Of a stretch of 64,000 bases of DNA, positions 9,442-19,700 are shown in pieces. The position numbers and the translations under genes were made by a program. Where the stretch lies: positions 62,001 to 126,000 of the forward strand of contig CALSZZ010000003.1 of assembly GCA_943841885.1 (NCBI GenBank), written 5' to 3'. The stretch comes from Candidatus Thalassarchaeaceae archaeon. Lineage in GTDB: Archaea; Thermoplasmatota; Poseidoniia; Poseidoniales; Thalassarchaeaceae. The notes under the pieces were generated by a model, which was given only the letters and a program-made list of their open reading frames with translations, was not told the origin of the DNA and searched no databases. Every line of letters begins with the position of its first letter. Position 1 is the stretch's first letter.

Positions 9442-10257
9442 ATGCTATGGCCAATCATGGCCATCGAGTCAGTCCCTCTTTATCAGCAACAAATTGCTTT
9501 TGCAATCGGTCTGCTCGGAATTTATTCTGGTTGGAGAGGAATAATCTCAAAAATGACAGGATTCTTTGATGTTTCTGGAGCAGCAAAAAATTTACTTTAT
9601 GGGATTGTTGTTGGAATGATTTTCGCAGTTATTATAGATAGTTATGTACTATTTGAAATTTTAAATTTTAATCTAAATATTTTTACAATGAGTGCTTTGA
9701 TAGTATTAATTTCCCTTTCTGAAACTGCATTTGTATTATTCATTCTTGGAAGGCCAAGAGTCGTGGCACTTCGTGCTTCTCCTCCCAATGGGTGGGCCTT
9801 AGGTCTCGGCATGGGGTCTATGCATTCAAGTGTGTTAATTGTGAGACTTTTTGATGACGGATTAAACTCTTTTTCTGAATATTCTGGATTTACATTATTT
9901 TCTATTATCATAGCTTTGTCTGTATCAATTACTGCATGTATTGGTCATGCTTTGATTAATACATGGCAAGGTACTCAAATTTTAGGAGATAATAGATTTA
10001 GGCCCCTTATTCTTGCTAGTATTATCAGATCAATACTTACAACATCTCTTTTATTGTGTTTATTCATACCATTAATTATGATTGCCATTATACCATTGTT
10101 GGCTTTAGCTTGGACTCCTGCTCAGAAAAATTGGATGCCTTCAGGAATGACTCCTTCCGCTAGACAAGCTTTTAGAAGAACATTAAGACAATCTGAAAAA
10201 CACAAAATTGCGGCTGATTATAGAATAAAGGGAAATATTATTGACTCAGAAGAGTAA
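9442..10257 (+). CDS. Conserved polytopic membrane protein of unknown function
   Basis: No family was recognised. The 271-residue protein has about seven hydrophobic segments, a glycine-rich turn GLGMGSMHSS (about residue 117 onward), and a basic cytoplasmic-type tail (RQAFRRTLRQSEKHK). The GLGMGSMHSS segment faintly recalls the small-residue and histidine motifs of intramembrane proteases or CAAX-like proteins, but no second catalytic motif is seen. ATG 9457 is an alternative start. It stands alone between srp54 (divergent) and trkA (68 bases downstream, same strand). Confidence 0.75.
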   Translation: MLWPIMAIESVPLYQQQIAFAIGLLGIYSGWRGIISKMTGFFDVSGAAKNLLYGIVVGMIFAVIIDSYVLFEILNFNLNIFTMSALIVLISLSETAFVLFILGRPRVVALRASPPNGWALGLGMGSMHSSVLIVRLFDDGLNSFSEYSGFTLFSIIIALSVSITACIGHALINTWQGTQILGDNRFRPLILASIIRSILTTSLLLCLFIPLIMIAIIPLLALAWTPAQKNWMPSGMTPSARQAFRRTLRQSEKHKIAADYRIKGNIIDSEE

Positions 10258-10324
10258 TTTTAATGTCTTATTAGCATTTTTATACTACGGTATTATATCT
10301 ATTTGTCTAAGCGATTAAGAATAG

Positions 10325-11755
10325 ATGCGTGTCATTATCGCAGGCGCTGGCGAAGTGGGCCGGGGTGTTGCTTCAGCCTTGAGGGGCGAAAGACGTAGTG
10401 TTGCATTGATAGACCCAAATCCAGACGCAATTAGTTCCTCTCAATCTTTAGATTGTTTGTTAGTTACTGGTAGTGCTCTGTCTCGCGACTCTCTTCTAAG
10501 AGCCGGAATCAGCGATGCTGAAATAATTGTACTTGCAACCAACAATGATGAATTGAACTTATTGGCTTGTTCTTTTGCTAAAAAGGTCTACAGTGAACAG
10601 GTAGGAGACAGAACTGCAGCGGGCTTGATTTGTATTGCAAGAATACGAAATACAAATTTAGTTGACGAAATTAAAGGGGCAGCCCCTTTGGAAAATTGGT
10701 CTCGTGCAGATAATGCAGTCTGCGCTTCGGAAGAAATCGTTGATCATCTAGTAACAGGCTTATTGGCTCCATCGCTGAATGATATTGTTCCTTTGGGCGA
10801 CAATATATGGATAGCAATTTCTGAAGTAAAACCAGATTCTCCTTTAATCGGTTCTACAACTTCTGAACCATCTCAGGCTAAAGATGATATTAGTGCATTT
10901 ATCCCTCCAATATATGCTATAAAAGAGAAGGGAGAAAAAGAAATACTTTCCAATGGATCTGAAATTATTAGTGAAGGCGATACGTTAGTCTTTGTCACAA
11001 ATTCGACAGCAAAATTTCGTTTGATAACAAGGGCCTTGGGGGAGTTTGATACTGAGTTACCTGACAATCCAACCGTAGCAATATTCGGTGCAACCCATTT
11101 TGGTGGTAAAATAGCTAATCGTTACTTAAGTTCTGGTTCAAATGTAGTAATAATTGAACCCGACTTAGATACCGCGAACGAAATTGTAGGTTCTGAAATA
11201 GGAATCAATAAGAGATTAGATGTAATCCATGGCGACCCTCAAGATGAGGAACTACTTAGGGAATTAGCTATCGATGAACAAGATATCGCGATATCGACCT
11301 TAGATGATGATAATTTAAATATCTCAATATCTATGAGAGCTAAAGATAAGGGAGTCTCAAGAACTGGTCTATTACTAAAAGATAGAGCGCTTGTTGAGGC
11401 TGTCAAAAGAATTGGCTTAACAAGACCAGTCAGTTCTAGACAAGTTACCATTTCTGCAATTTTAAAATCTATTCATAAAAACTATCCTGGTTCTTACCAA
11501 AACATCCCATCTTTACCCTCTGTTGTTTCTCTTTCAACCATCATTAATTCCAATCATATTTTGTTAGATTCATCCATAAAAGATGCAGAAAATAATCTTG
11601 ATGTGAGAGTAGTGATGATTGATAGAATGGATAAAGATGGAAATAGGGAACAAAGATATCCAATCTCAATTAATTCCATCAAAAAAGGAGATAGAATATA
11701 TTTACTAACACAAAAAGATAATTTAAGGAAAGTCGAAAAGGCCTTAGGTAATTAA
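10325..11755 (+). CDS. trkA: Trk potassium uptake regulator TrkA
   Basis: A 476-residue peripheral protein with the duplicated TrkA layout. The first Rossmann RCK-N domain has GAGEVG at residues 7-12, and the second begins near residue 250 (IFGATHFGG). Each is followed by an RCK-C domain. It binds nucleotides and gates the TrkH channel. The stop is one base from the trkH ATG, so the pair forms an operon. The upstream region (10258-10324) is AT-rich and may hold the promoter. Confidence 0.95.
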   Translation: MRVIIAGAGEVGRGVASALRGERRSVALIDPNPDAISSSQSLDCLLVTGSALSRDSLLRAGISDAEIIVLATNNDELNLLACSFAKKVYSEQVGDRTAAGLICIARIRNTNLVDEIKGAAPLENWSRADNAVCASEEIVDHLVTGLLAPSLNDIVPLGDNIWIAISEVKPDSPLIGSTTSEPSQAKDDISAFIPPIYAIKEKGEKEILSNGSEIISEGDTLVFVTNSTAKFRLITRALGEFDTELPDNPTVAIFGATHFGGKIANRYLSSGSNVVIIEPDLDTANEIVGSEIGINKRLDVIHGDPQDEELLRELAIDEQDIAISTLDDDNLNISISMRAKDKGVSRTGLLLKDRALVEAVKRIGLTRPVSSRQVTISAILKSIHKNYPGSYQNIPSLPSVVSLSTIINSNHILLDSSIKDAENNLDVRVVMIDRMDKDGNREQRYPISINSIKKGDRIYLLTQKDNLRKVEKALGN

Positions 11756-11756
11756 T

Positions 11757-13337
11757 ATGCGTTGGGATGTAGTAGGTCTAGTATTAGGCTGGACAATAAG
11801 ATTAGTAGCATTACCTCTTTTAATAGTTGCATTATTTAGTATATTTGAAGACGGTCTAATTTATTCTGTAAAGACATATTTCCTGCCACTATTTATTTCA
11901 GGTATACTTGGACAATTAATGGTTTCAATGTCTAATGGCTATGAAGCATCAACCAGGGTCAGAGATAGAGAAGCCTTTGCATCAGTAGCTTTAGGTTGGA
12001 TACCAGTTGTTCTGATAGGTTCACTGCCTTTTTGGTTGGGGGGAATGTTTTACGGACCTTTTGATTTATACTCTGGAGATGCATCTATCAGACAAATTTC
12101 ACAAGGAGCACTATACTCTTGGTTTGAATCTATGTCTGGTTTCACTACTACTGGTGCTACTGTAATAGATCCATCAAGTAGCCCCATTTGTAGGGAAATT
12201 TCAACTAATTCTCTGGTTGTAGATTGTATTGCTAGTCAACCCAAGAGTCTTTTGCTTTGGCGTTCATTAACACAATGGTTTGGTGGAATGGGAGTAATCA
12301 TGTTAGGTCTTTTGATATTATCAAGAGCACTAGGAGGAGGAAAGGCATTTGCAAGAGCAGAACTGACCGGTCCTACAGTGTCTAATCTTAGTACTACTAT
12401 TGAAGGAACTGCTCGTAAATTATGGGCTATATATATTGCGCTTACAATAATCCTAGGTATTTTATTATATCAATTGACAGATATGGGGGGTTTTGAATCT
12501 TTGAATTATGCATTAACGACCATGCCGTCAGGTGGTTTCGGAATTACTGATTTGGGTATAATGGCTTTCGACGATCCACTCATAGAATCTATAATTTTAA
12601 TTTTCATGCTTTTGACGTGTATAAATTTTACTTTATTATATTTTGGCCTTGCTGGTAAGTGGAATGAAGTTTTAAAAGATCAAGAATTACGTACTTACCT
12701 CCTAATATTATTAGTTGCTTGGGTGGCAATGACCTTCAATCTCAGTAGGGCTACTGATTACTCTTTAGCTGAATCAATTAGACATTCATTATTCCAATCA
12801 GTTTCTATTTCAAGTACTGGATATTCAAGTGCAGATTTTTCAAACTGGCCAGTTTTTAGCCAATTTGTATTACTTCTATTGATGATTATCGGTGCTAGCG
12901 CAGGTTCGACAGGAGGGGGTCTAAAGGTATTGAGAATTAGAATCGCTTTCGAATTAGCCAAAAGAGAGGTAATGAGAATTATTCAGCCTAGAAAAGTCGT
13001 AACGATTAGATTTAATCAAAATGTAGTAGATGAAGACCGTATTTGGATTATACTTGGTATGGTGAGTTCTTGGATGGTTTTAGTTACTGCTTCTATGCTA
13101 ACTATTTCATTTCTAGAACCTAATCTTTCTTTAACTGACGTCTTATCAGTTTCAATTTCATTATTAGGTAATACTGGGCCTGCCCTAGGGTCTTTTGGCC
13201 CAGTTAACGCTGCCTCGGTATGGTCTCAATTAAATCCATTATCTATGTTTACTTCAACGATCTTGATGTGGTTAGGACGTTTAGAACTTCTTACAGTACT
13301 AGTATTATTACACCCACGTACGTGGTCTTCTGACTAA
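11757..13337 (+). CDS. trkH: Trk potassium transporter membrane subunit TrkH
   Basis: A 526-residue membrane protein with the repeated M1-P-M2 units of the TrkH/KtrB family. A clear filter region is ESMSGFTTTGAT (around residue 127), and further filter-like loops include TMPSGGFG and SISSTGYSS. It is the ion-conducting subunit and works with TrkA one base upstream. The last four bases overlap the end of rfcL on the opposite strand. Confidence 0.95.
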   Translation: MRWDVVGLVLGWTIRLVALPLLIVALFSIFEDGLIYSVKTYFLPLFISGILGQLMVSMSNGYEASTRVRDREAFASVALGWIPVVLIGSLPFWLGGMFYGPFDLYSGDASIRQISQGALYSWFESMSGFTTTGATVIDPSSSPICREISTNSLVVDCIASQPKSLLLWRSLTQWFGGMGVIMLGLLILSRALGGGKAFARAELTGPTVSNLSTTIEGTARKLWAIYIALTIILGILLYQLTDMGGFESLNYALTTMPSGGFGITDLGIMAFDDPLIESIILIFMLLTCINFTLLYFGLAGKWNEVLKDQELRTYLLILLVAWVAMTFNLSRATDYSLAESIRHSLFQSVSISSTGYSSADFSNWPVFSQFVLLLLMIIGASAGSTGGGLKVLRIRIAFELAKREVMRIIQPRKVVTIRFNQNVVDEDRIWIILGMVSSWMVLVTASMLTISFLEPNLSLTDVLSVSISLLGNTGPALGSFGPVNAASVWSQLNPLSMFTSTILMWLGRLELLTVLVLLHPRTWSSD

Positions 13338-14827
13338 CTGAAAGAATCTAAAGTAAATTGATTATTATTATCTGGATCCTTCTTTGCCTCGTTAATTATC
13401 ACTTCGATATCTTCATTTTCTTTATCCTCTGAAAATAAATTCATTATAGTTTCAGAAATACTATCAGTTTTTGTAATGCCATGTAAAAAAAGATGATCTT
13501 CTCCACTGAGGGCTAATCTCTTAGTAATCTCTATATTACTAATCTCGCCACCCAATTTCTTATCATGTACAGCCAGAAGTATTGGCCATAGTTCTTCTTT
13601 TACAGATGATTTACTAGTATCTAAATCATTGGAAATTTTTTCTATAATTGTGCTTGAAGACCAATCGCCTCTACCTCTTCTTAGGAAATTAGGATATCCG
13701 AGGAATATTCTAGAGTTCGGACTTTTTGAAAGAGGTATTATTGCAGCTTGTGCAGGAATGTTGGAGCCCCAATACCAAGATCTATATGCTCTATTGGTAA
13801 ACTTAGTTGCTAATGCCCTATCTGCTAAACACATTGCTCCACTCACCTTTTCTAACTCTCCTTTCTTGAAAACTATTTGATTATTCCATGCAAACCAAGC
13901 CAACATTTCATCTGGATCTTTATCAGATTTTATCATTATTTCCGTAGCTTTATTGCTGTTTCTACTTTTATATATTAATTCTAGTGATTTAAAAACATCA
14001 ACCTGTATGTCTCTTTTAGAAACTCCAGACATATCTTTTACATTATCAATATCTATGTGGTCACTGTTTATCACAGACAAAGCCTGCAAATCATGGATTA
14101 AAGATCTTAAATCACCAATATTATTTTCCACTAATACTTCCAACGCTCCTTGATCTATGCCAATATTTTCTCCTTCTAATATTCTCTTTGCGATTTTCTT
14201 GAGATTTATAGAATCAACTCTCTTGAATATTATTTCTTGAGATAATCTAAGCACTCTATCTCTATTTGCCCTCCAATTACTATTGCCCCATAATCTCATA
14301 GGGTCATTACATGTCATTATTATCGGTTGTTTACTACTTTTCAAGAGATTTAATAATTCTGCTTTACCTCCCCTATCTCCTTTAATTTTGTTATTTTCTT
14401 CGTTCAAGCTTTTATTTATCTTTTCATTTGATAGTTTAGAAAAACCTCCACTTAAATGATCAACCTCATCAAGTAGAATTAATGTTTTTCCTTCTTTTAT
14501 TTCACCTTCTTTGAAATTATCTAAAGAAATATGCTGTGAACTTCTTGTAGCTGTATTTCTAATGGCGGCAGCATTTCTTTCTGCAGAGGCATTCAATTCG
14601 ATTATTGTCCAACCTCTCTCATTTGCCGCTGCTCTTGCTAAAGTTGTTTTTCCTACTCCCGGAGGGCCAGATAATAAAATACCTCTCTTTTTTGGTATTT
14701 TACCTGTCTCCCATTCTCTCAACCAATTTCTTATTTTTTTTAACTGATTTTGATTGCCTTCCATACTATCTATATCTTTAGGTCGATATTTTTCAGTCCA
14801 ATCATGGACGTCCTCCGAACCGCTCAC
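13334..14827 (-). CDS. rfcL: Replication factor C large subunit
   Basis: A 497-residue AAA+ clamp-loader subunit that, with the small RfcS subunits, loads PCNA at primer ends. Visible motifs are WTEKYRPK at the N-terminus, Walker A GPPGVGKT (54-61) and Walker B LLDEVD (118-123). The C-terminal collar region follows, without an obvious PIP box at the very end. The start is GTG at 14827; the only ATG nearby gives no better match. It lies 26 bases downstream of glyS on the same strand, and a GTCGCCG element lies in that gap. Confidence 0.95.
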   Translation of the reverse strand: MSGSEDVHDWTEKYRPKDIDSMEGNQNQLKKIRNWLREWETGKIPKKRGILLSGPPGVGKTTLARAAANERGWTIIELNASAERNAAAIRNTATRSSQHISLDNFKEGEIKEGKTLILLDEVDHLSGGFSKLSNEKINKSLNEENNKIKGDRGGKAELLNLLKSSKQPIIMTCNDPMRLWGNSNWRANRDRVLRLSQEIIFKRVDSINLKKIAKRILEGENIGIDQGALEVLVENNIGDLRSLIHDLQALSVINSDHIDIDNVKDMSGVSKRDIQVDVFKSLELIYKSRNSNKATEIMIKSDKDPDEMLAWFAWNNQIVFKKGELEKVSGAMCLADRALATKFTNRAYRSWYWGSNIPAQAAIIPLSKSPNSRIFLGYPNFLRRGRGDWSSSTIIEKISNDLDTSKSSVKEELWPILLAVHDKKLGGEISNIEITKRLALSGEDHLFLHGITKTDSISETIMNLFSEDKENEDIEVIINEAKKDPDNNNQFTLDSFS

Positions 14828-14843
14828 ATACTAGCCCTTTAAT

Positions 14844-14850
14844 CGGCGAC
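14844..14850 (-). promoter_or_regulatory. GTCGCCG leader element upstream of rfcL
   Basis: On the minus strand this reads GTCGCCG, 16 bases before the rfcL GTG start. The same 7-mer lies in the short leaders of uS12 (37054-37060) and EF2 (38226-38232). ATACCAA precedes it here and also before the uS12 copy. Whether it is a transcription-start or RNA leader element is unknown. Confidence 0.35.
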
Positions 14851-14853
14851 ACA

Positions 14854-16584
14854 TCAAGATTGGTATTCATGGAACATATTTTCAATTGTTTTATTCATTA
14901 GGTTATCGAGTAATTGTTTGATTGTTGTTCTAATTTGTTTTTGATCATCTCTTCTTCTTATTGTAACTGTATTATCATCAACGCTAGTATGATCAACAGT
15001 TACGGTCCAAGGAACGCCAATTTCATCTGCTCTAGCATATCTCCTTCCTATTGACTTACTAGTATCCATTTCTACTCTAATCCCCAATAAAGAATTAGCT
15101 TTTCTTGTTATTTCAAATGCTATCTTGTCCATACCATCTTTTTCGTAAAGTGGCAAAATAATTGCATCAATGGGGCAAACATTATCATTAAATTTCATGA
15201 TAGTGTACTCTACTCCTTCTTTTTTCACTTCTTTATATGAGTGATCAATAAGGTGCCAAACAATTCTATCTATTCCAAACGCTGGTTCTATTACATGCGG
15301 CGTAAACCATTCTCCTGACACGGTCGTTTCTATGTCTTTAATTTCCGTCATTTCACTTGTAATATCTACATTATTGCCATTGGATAACTTAATATTTTTA
15401 GGGAATTTATCATCTATTTGTAGCTTTTTTATTGCTTCTATGACTAAACCAGATTGTTCTTTGAAAATTGGGCCAATTATAGATGTTTTAGGTGATAAAA
15501 TAGTTTTTCTTTCTATACGAGGTTCAGTAAATGCTCTCCACGCTGTCAATGATTTAGAACCAGATATATTCTCATGTGATTTTAGATCATGAGATGTTCT
15601 GTTTGCAATACCGACACATTCAATCCATCCATATTCTCCATTTATTTCACAATCCCAACATTCTTCTGCATAGTGTGCCATTTCTGTTGAGACATGTTCT
15701 CTAAATCTAATTTTACTTTTATCTATTCCAATTTCCACTAGAAAATTCCATGTTTTCATCAAAAAAAATGCAACTGTCGGATGCTTAATTAATCCTATAT
15801 TAAATGCATTACTAAAGGTAATATTATAATTTAAATCGAATTTACTTTCTGGATCTGGTATCATATTTATTAGTGAAAGATTAGTACTTAAATCTTCTAA
15901 TGGTGGATTATTAGGGTCTATAAAATATTCTAATTCGGCCATGTTAAATTCTCGAAGTCTAATCATCCCTTGTCTAGGGCTAATTTCATTTCTATATCCC
16001 TTTCCAATTTGTATGGCTCCAAATGGTAACTTCTGTCTAAAATGACGATAAAGTGATGGAAATAGCATAAACATTCCTTGGGCTGTCTCGGGCCTCATAT
16101 ATGCTAATCTTTGCTCTTTCATAGCACCAATGCCGGTTTTAAACATCAAATTCATTGGTTTTGTTGGAGACCAATCATTTTTTCCACAATTCAAACAAAT
16201 TATTGACTTATCTTGCAATATTTTATTCATTTCTATCTCTCCAAGCGATTCTGGGTTATCATGTATTTCTCCTATCAAATGATCCGCTCTGTAAATACTA
16301 CTGCAACTTTTACATTCAGTCATTAAATCATTAAATTCTCCAACATGGCCACTAGCTATCAGTACTCGTTCTGGGGTTATCGTAGGCGAATCTATTTCCA
16401 CAATGTCTCCTTGCTTAATCCAATGATTTATCCAATAATCTGTTACTTTTCGTTTTATTCTAGCCCCTATTGGTCCATAGTCTATGAGCCCTGACACGCC
16501 ACCATAAATTTCAAAAGAGGGTAGTATTACACCTCTCCTTTTCAATAAAGAAGTTAATCTATCTAACCTATGCTCTTCAGACAT
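14854..16584 (-). CDS. glyS: Glycyl-tRNA synthetase, archaeal/eukaryotic dimeric type
   Basis: A 576-residue class II aminoacyl-tRNA synthetase that charges tRNA-Gly. Visible parts are the N-terminal segment (YGPIGARIKRKV), RPETAQGMF, the motif 2 region FRNEISPRQGM, motif 3 FGIDRIV, and the C-terminal anticodon-binding domain. A zinc-binding insertion carries CKSC and CLNCG. ATG 16584 (MSEEHRL) is preferred; TTG 16590 is in frame. It is divergent from the Lhr-type helicase gene and upstream of rfcL. Confidence 0.96.
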   Translation of the reverse strand: MSEEHRLDRLTSLLKRRGVILPSFEIYGGVSGLIDYGPIGARIKRKVTDYWINHWIKQGDIVEIDSPTITPERVLIASGHVGEFNDLMTECKSCSSIYRADHLIGEIHDNPESLGEIEMNKILQDKSIICLNCGKNDWSPTKPMNLMFKTGIGAMKEQRLAYMRPETAQGMFMLFPSLYRHFRQKLPFGAIQIGKGYRNEISPRQGMIRLREFNMAELEYFIDPNNPPLEDLSTNLSLINMIPDPESKFDLNYNITFSNAFNIGLIKHPTVAFFLMKTWNFLVEIGIDKSKIRFREHVSTEMAHYAEECWDCEINGEYGWIECVGIANRTSHDLKSHENISGSKSLTAWRAFTEPRIERKTILSPKTSIIGPIFKEQSGLVIEAIKKLQIDDKFPKNIKLSNGNNVDITSEMTEIKDIETTVSGEWFTPHVIEPAFGIDRIVWHLIDHSYKEVKKEGVEYTIMKFNDNVCPIDAIILPLYEKDGMDKIAFEITRKANSLLGIRVEMDTSKSIGRRYARADEIGVPWTVTVDHTSVDDNTVTIRRRDDQKQIRTTIKQLLDNLMNKTIENMFHEYQS

Positions 16585-16766
16585 ATTCAATCTGCTGTCT
16601 ATGCCTAAGGTCTTTCAAACCATCGTAAAAATCAGATAATATATATCATTATCTTTAATTGAAATAATATTTTTTTTTGGTATTATTCTATATTTTTACC
16701 TCAAATCAGAGAAGCATTCATGTATGATTTCAATTCCCTTGAACACTGTAAGGTGCGATAAAAAAA
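16585..16766. promoter_or_regulatory. Divergent AT-rich promoter region between glyS and the Lhr-type helicase gene
   Basis: This is the largest gene-free gap in the window, about 180 bases, and strongly AT-rich. CTATATTTTT at 16689-16698 is a plausible TATA element for the helicase gene, about 70 bases before its ATG. ATAATATATATCATTAT at 16637-16653 could serve glyS on the minus strand, about 55 bases upstream of its ATG. No RNA gene or repeat was seen. Element positions are read by eye. Confidence 0.4.
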
Positions 16767-19700
16767 ATGCCAATTATTGATTACATAGAAACTAAGATGG
16801 AAACTCAAGAACTTCTTGAGCGATTATGCCCTCCAGTTCGTAATTGGTTTATAGATAAATTCCCAGATTTTACGGAGCCGCAAAAAACTGCAATCCCTCA
16901 AATTTTGAATGGTGAGCATTTACTTTTATGTTCTCCAACAGGATCAGGGAAAACCCTTACTGCATTCCTATCTATTATCGATGATTTAGTTCGACGTTCA
17001 TTAGATGGTTCTTTGGAAAATACAGTTCAGTGTGTGTATATATCTCCTATAAAAGCACTAGCTAATGACATTCAAAAAAATCTAATTGGGCCACTCACTG
17101 AAATCAAAGAAAGGTTTCTACCTAACAGAGCTAAGGAAATAAAAGTAGGTTTGAGAACTGGTGATACTCCTCAAAAAGAACGAGAAAGAATGCTAAAGCA
17201 TCCACCTCACATATTAATTACTACTCCTGAATCATTAGCTTTAGCTTTGGCATCGAAAAGATTTAGGCCTATTCTAAATGATATGAAATGGATGATAATC
17301 GACGAAATGCATTCGTTGGTCCCCACCAAAAGAGGGACTCATCTATCATTAAGTCTAGCATTAATGGACTCTGTAATTGATTCAAATGTCCAAAGAATAG
17401 GTATAAGCGCTACAATGGAGCCTTTAGAGGCAGTAGCTGAATTTTTGGTAGCTAGCGATTCAAGAGAAAGTGAACAAGCCCCTCAAAAGGTATCAATAGT
17501 AAAAATATCTGGTTCACGGGATTTAGATTTAGATATTATTCTACCTTCTCCCAGATTCTCTTCTATTCCTGTCAAAGAAATCCTTGAAAAAAATATTGAA
17601 GTCATCAAACAACTAGTTGAAGCACATACTACCACATTAGTTTTTGTTAATACTAGAAATATGACTGAAACGGTTGTACAGAAACTAAAAGTAGCCGGTC
17701 TACAAGGTGTAGAAGGACATCATGGTTCAATGGATAAAAATATTAGGCTAGATGTTGAACAAAAATTAAAACATGGTTTGCTAAGATGTGTTGTATCATC
17801 ATCTAGTTTAGAAATGGGGATAGACATAGGCTCTGTAGATTTGGTAATTCAAGTCAGTTCTCCTGGTTCTATAGCCACTGCATTACAACGTATAGGGCGT
17901 GCTGGTCATCAAGTTGGCGGACTACCTCGTGCGCGCTTATTACCTAGCTCTCCACATGATTTGTTAGAATTGGTTGCCTTACAAACAGGAATTCTAAGAG
18001 GGAATATGGATTTACTTAAATTCCCTGAAAATTCACTAGATGTTTTAGCTCAATTTTTAATAGGATTGACAATAATAAGGGAATGGGATATCGATGAAGG
18101 ATATGATTTAGTATCTTCTTCTTGGCCTTATAGAAACCTCCCTTATGACGATTATATTGAGGTCTTAGACCTTCTTGAAGAAGAGAGACGTATGTGGGTT
18201 GATTGGGAAGAAAATAGATTTGGCAAGAGAGGTTATGCTCAGATGATTTATTATACAAATATTGGTACAATAGCTCCTGATAATAATTACATGGTACTAA
18301 CGGGTGACGGCACACTTGTAGGTCAACTTTCTTCATCATTTGTCTCAAGTCTTAGAGGAGGAGATGTATTTCTTTTGGGTGGATCAACTTATCGTGTTTC
18401 TAGTATAAGGGGTTCTAGAGTTAATGTAGTTTCTGCAACAGGTTACAGGCCAACGATTCCTTCATGGACAGGAGAAACAGCTAGTCGAACTCATGAATTA
18501 AGTCAGGAAGTTTTAGATTTGCTAAGTATTATCACCATTCAGTCAAGACTAGGACTGGATAACAGAATATTTTTTAGAGAAGCTTTAGGTTTAAATAAGC
18601 AAGTAGTAAATGCTATTTCACAATTTTTAGATGAGCATGGTGCAACAACTTTCCAAGTACCATCTAGCGATAGAATTTTAGTTGAACAAGTTGAATCTCC
18701 ATTGCCGACTTATGTTATTACTACTTGTAGGGGAAGGGCGTTTAACCTTGCTTTAGGATATTTATTTGCAGGTATTGCAGCTAGAGATGATATTACCATT
18801 CATGAATTATCTTTTGATGAAAATGGATTCATGATAAAATTAAGTCATGAAGTAGAAATTTCCATAATTCCTGAAATATTCAAAAATGATAATAGTGAAG
18901 AAATATTACAAAGATATTTAATAGATTCTCAACTATTCGCAAAGAGATTCAGAGAAATTTCTTCTAGAAGTATGTTAAATCCACGGAGGATTGGGGCCGA
19001 TGAAGTCAGTCCTAAACAATTTTTACAAAAGGCAGATCAAATTCTCCATAAACATCGTCAAATGGAAGATTCTGTATTAGTTAGAGAAGCAATGAATGAA
19101 ATCTTGAGTTCAGATTTGGATATGAATCAGTTACGTGACTTTATTTCTAGAATGGACAGCGAGGATGTCAGGATAGTCCACCGTAGAGTGAAAATGCCAT
19201 CTCCCTTAGGAATGACTCTCTTCATGTCATCTTTCGAAGATCTATTGTCTTTGAGGACACGAGCATATCTCATTAAAGATGTTGATCCAGAAATACTCAG
19301 ACGTTTATTAGGAGCCAGATCACTAGCAACTGATTTGGATAAATCAAGATTGGATGAATACTATCAATCCAAAGTAGCAGTACCTACTGATGCAGCGAGT
19401 TTATTACGATTAATGGACATGGGAGGAGGTTTAGAAAAATCTCTCACTAATCCATTATATGGTGAAAAACTAAAAGAAATAGACATTGAAACAACTCGAA
19501 AATGGGTATATGAATTAGCAGAACGAGGATTAATTACCAAAATTAAATCAACCGATGATGAAAAAATAGATAATAAATGGTTTTCAATGCGTATGGCCGA
19601 AGTTCACGGCACATTAGGGTGTTTGTCTGTAGCGGGCGCTGCAAACATGGAAGACTTACGATCCCTATATACAGGTGGATTAAGCTTCGAAATGGGCGAA

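Noticed and set aside
18016-18348. A 110-codon minus-strand frame
   Set aside because: It lies wholly inside the helicase gene in antisense, with no start context and no recognisable protein.
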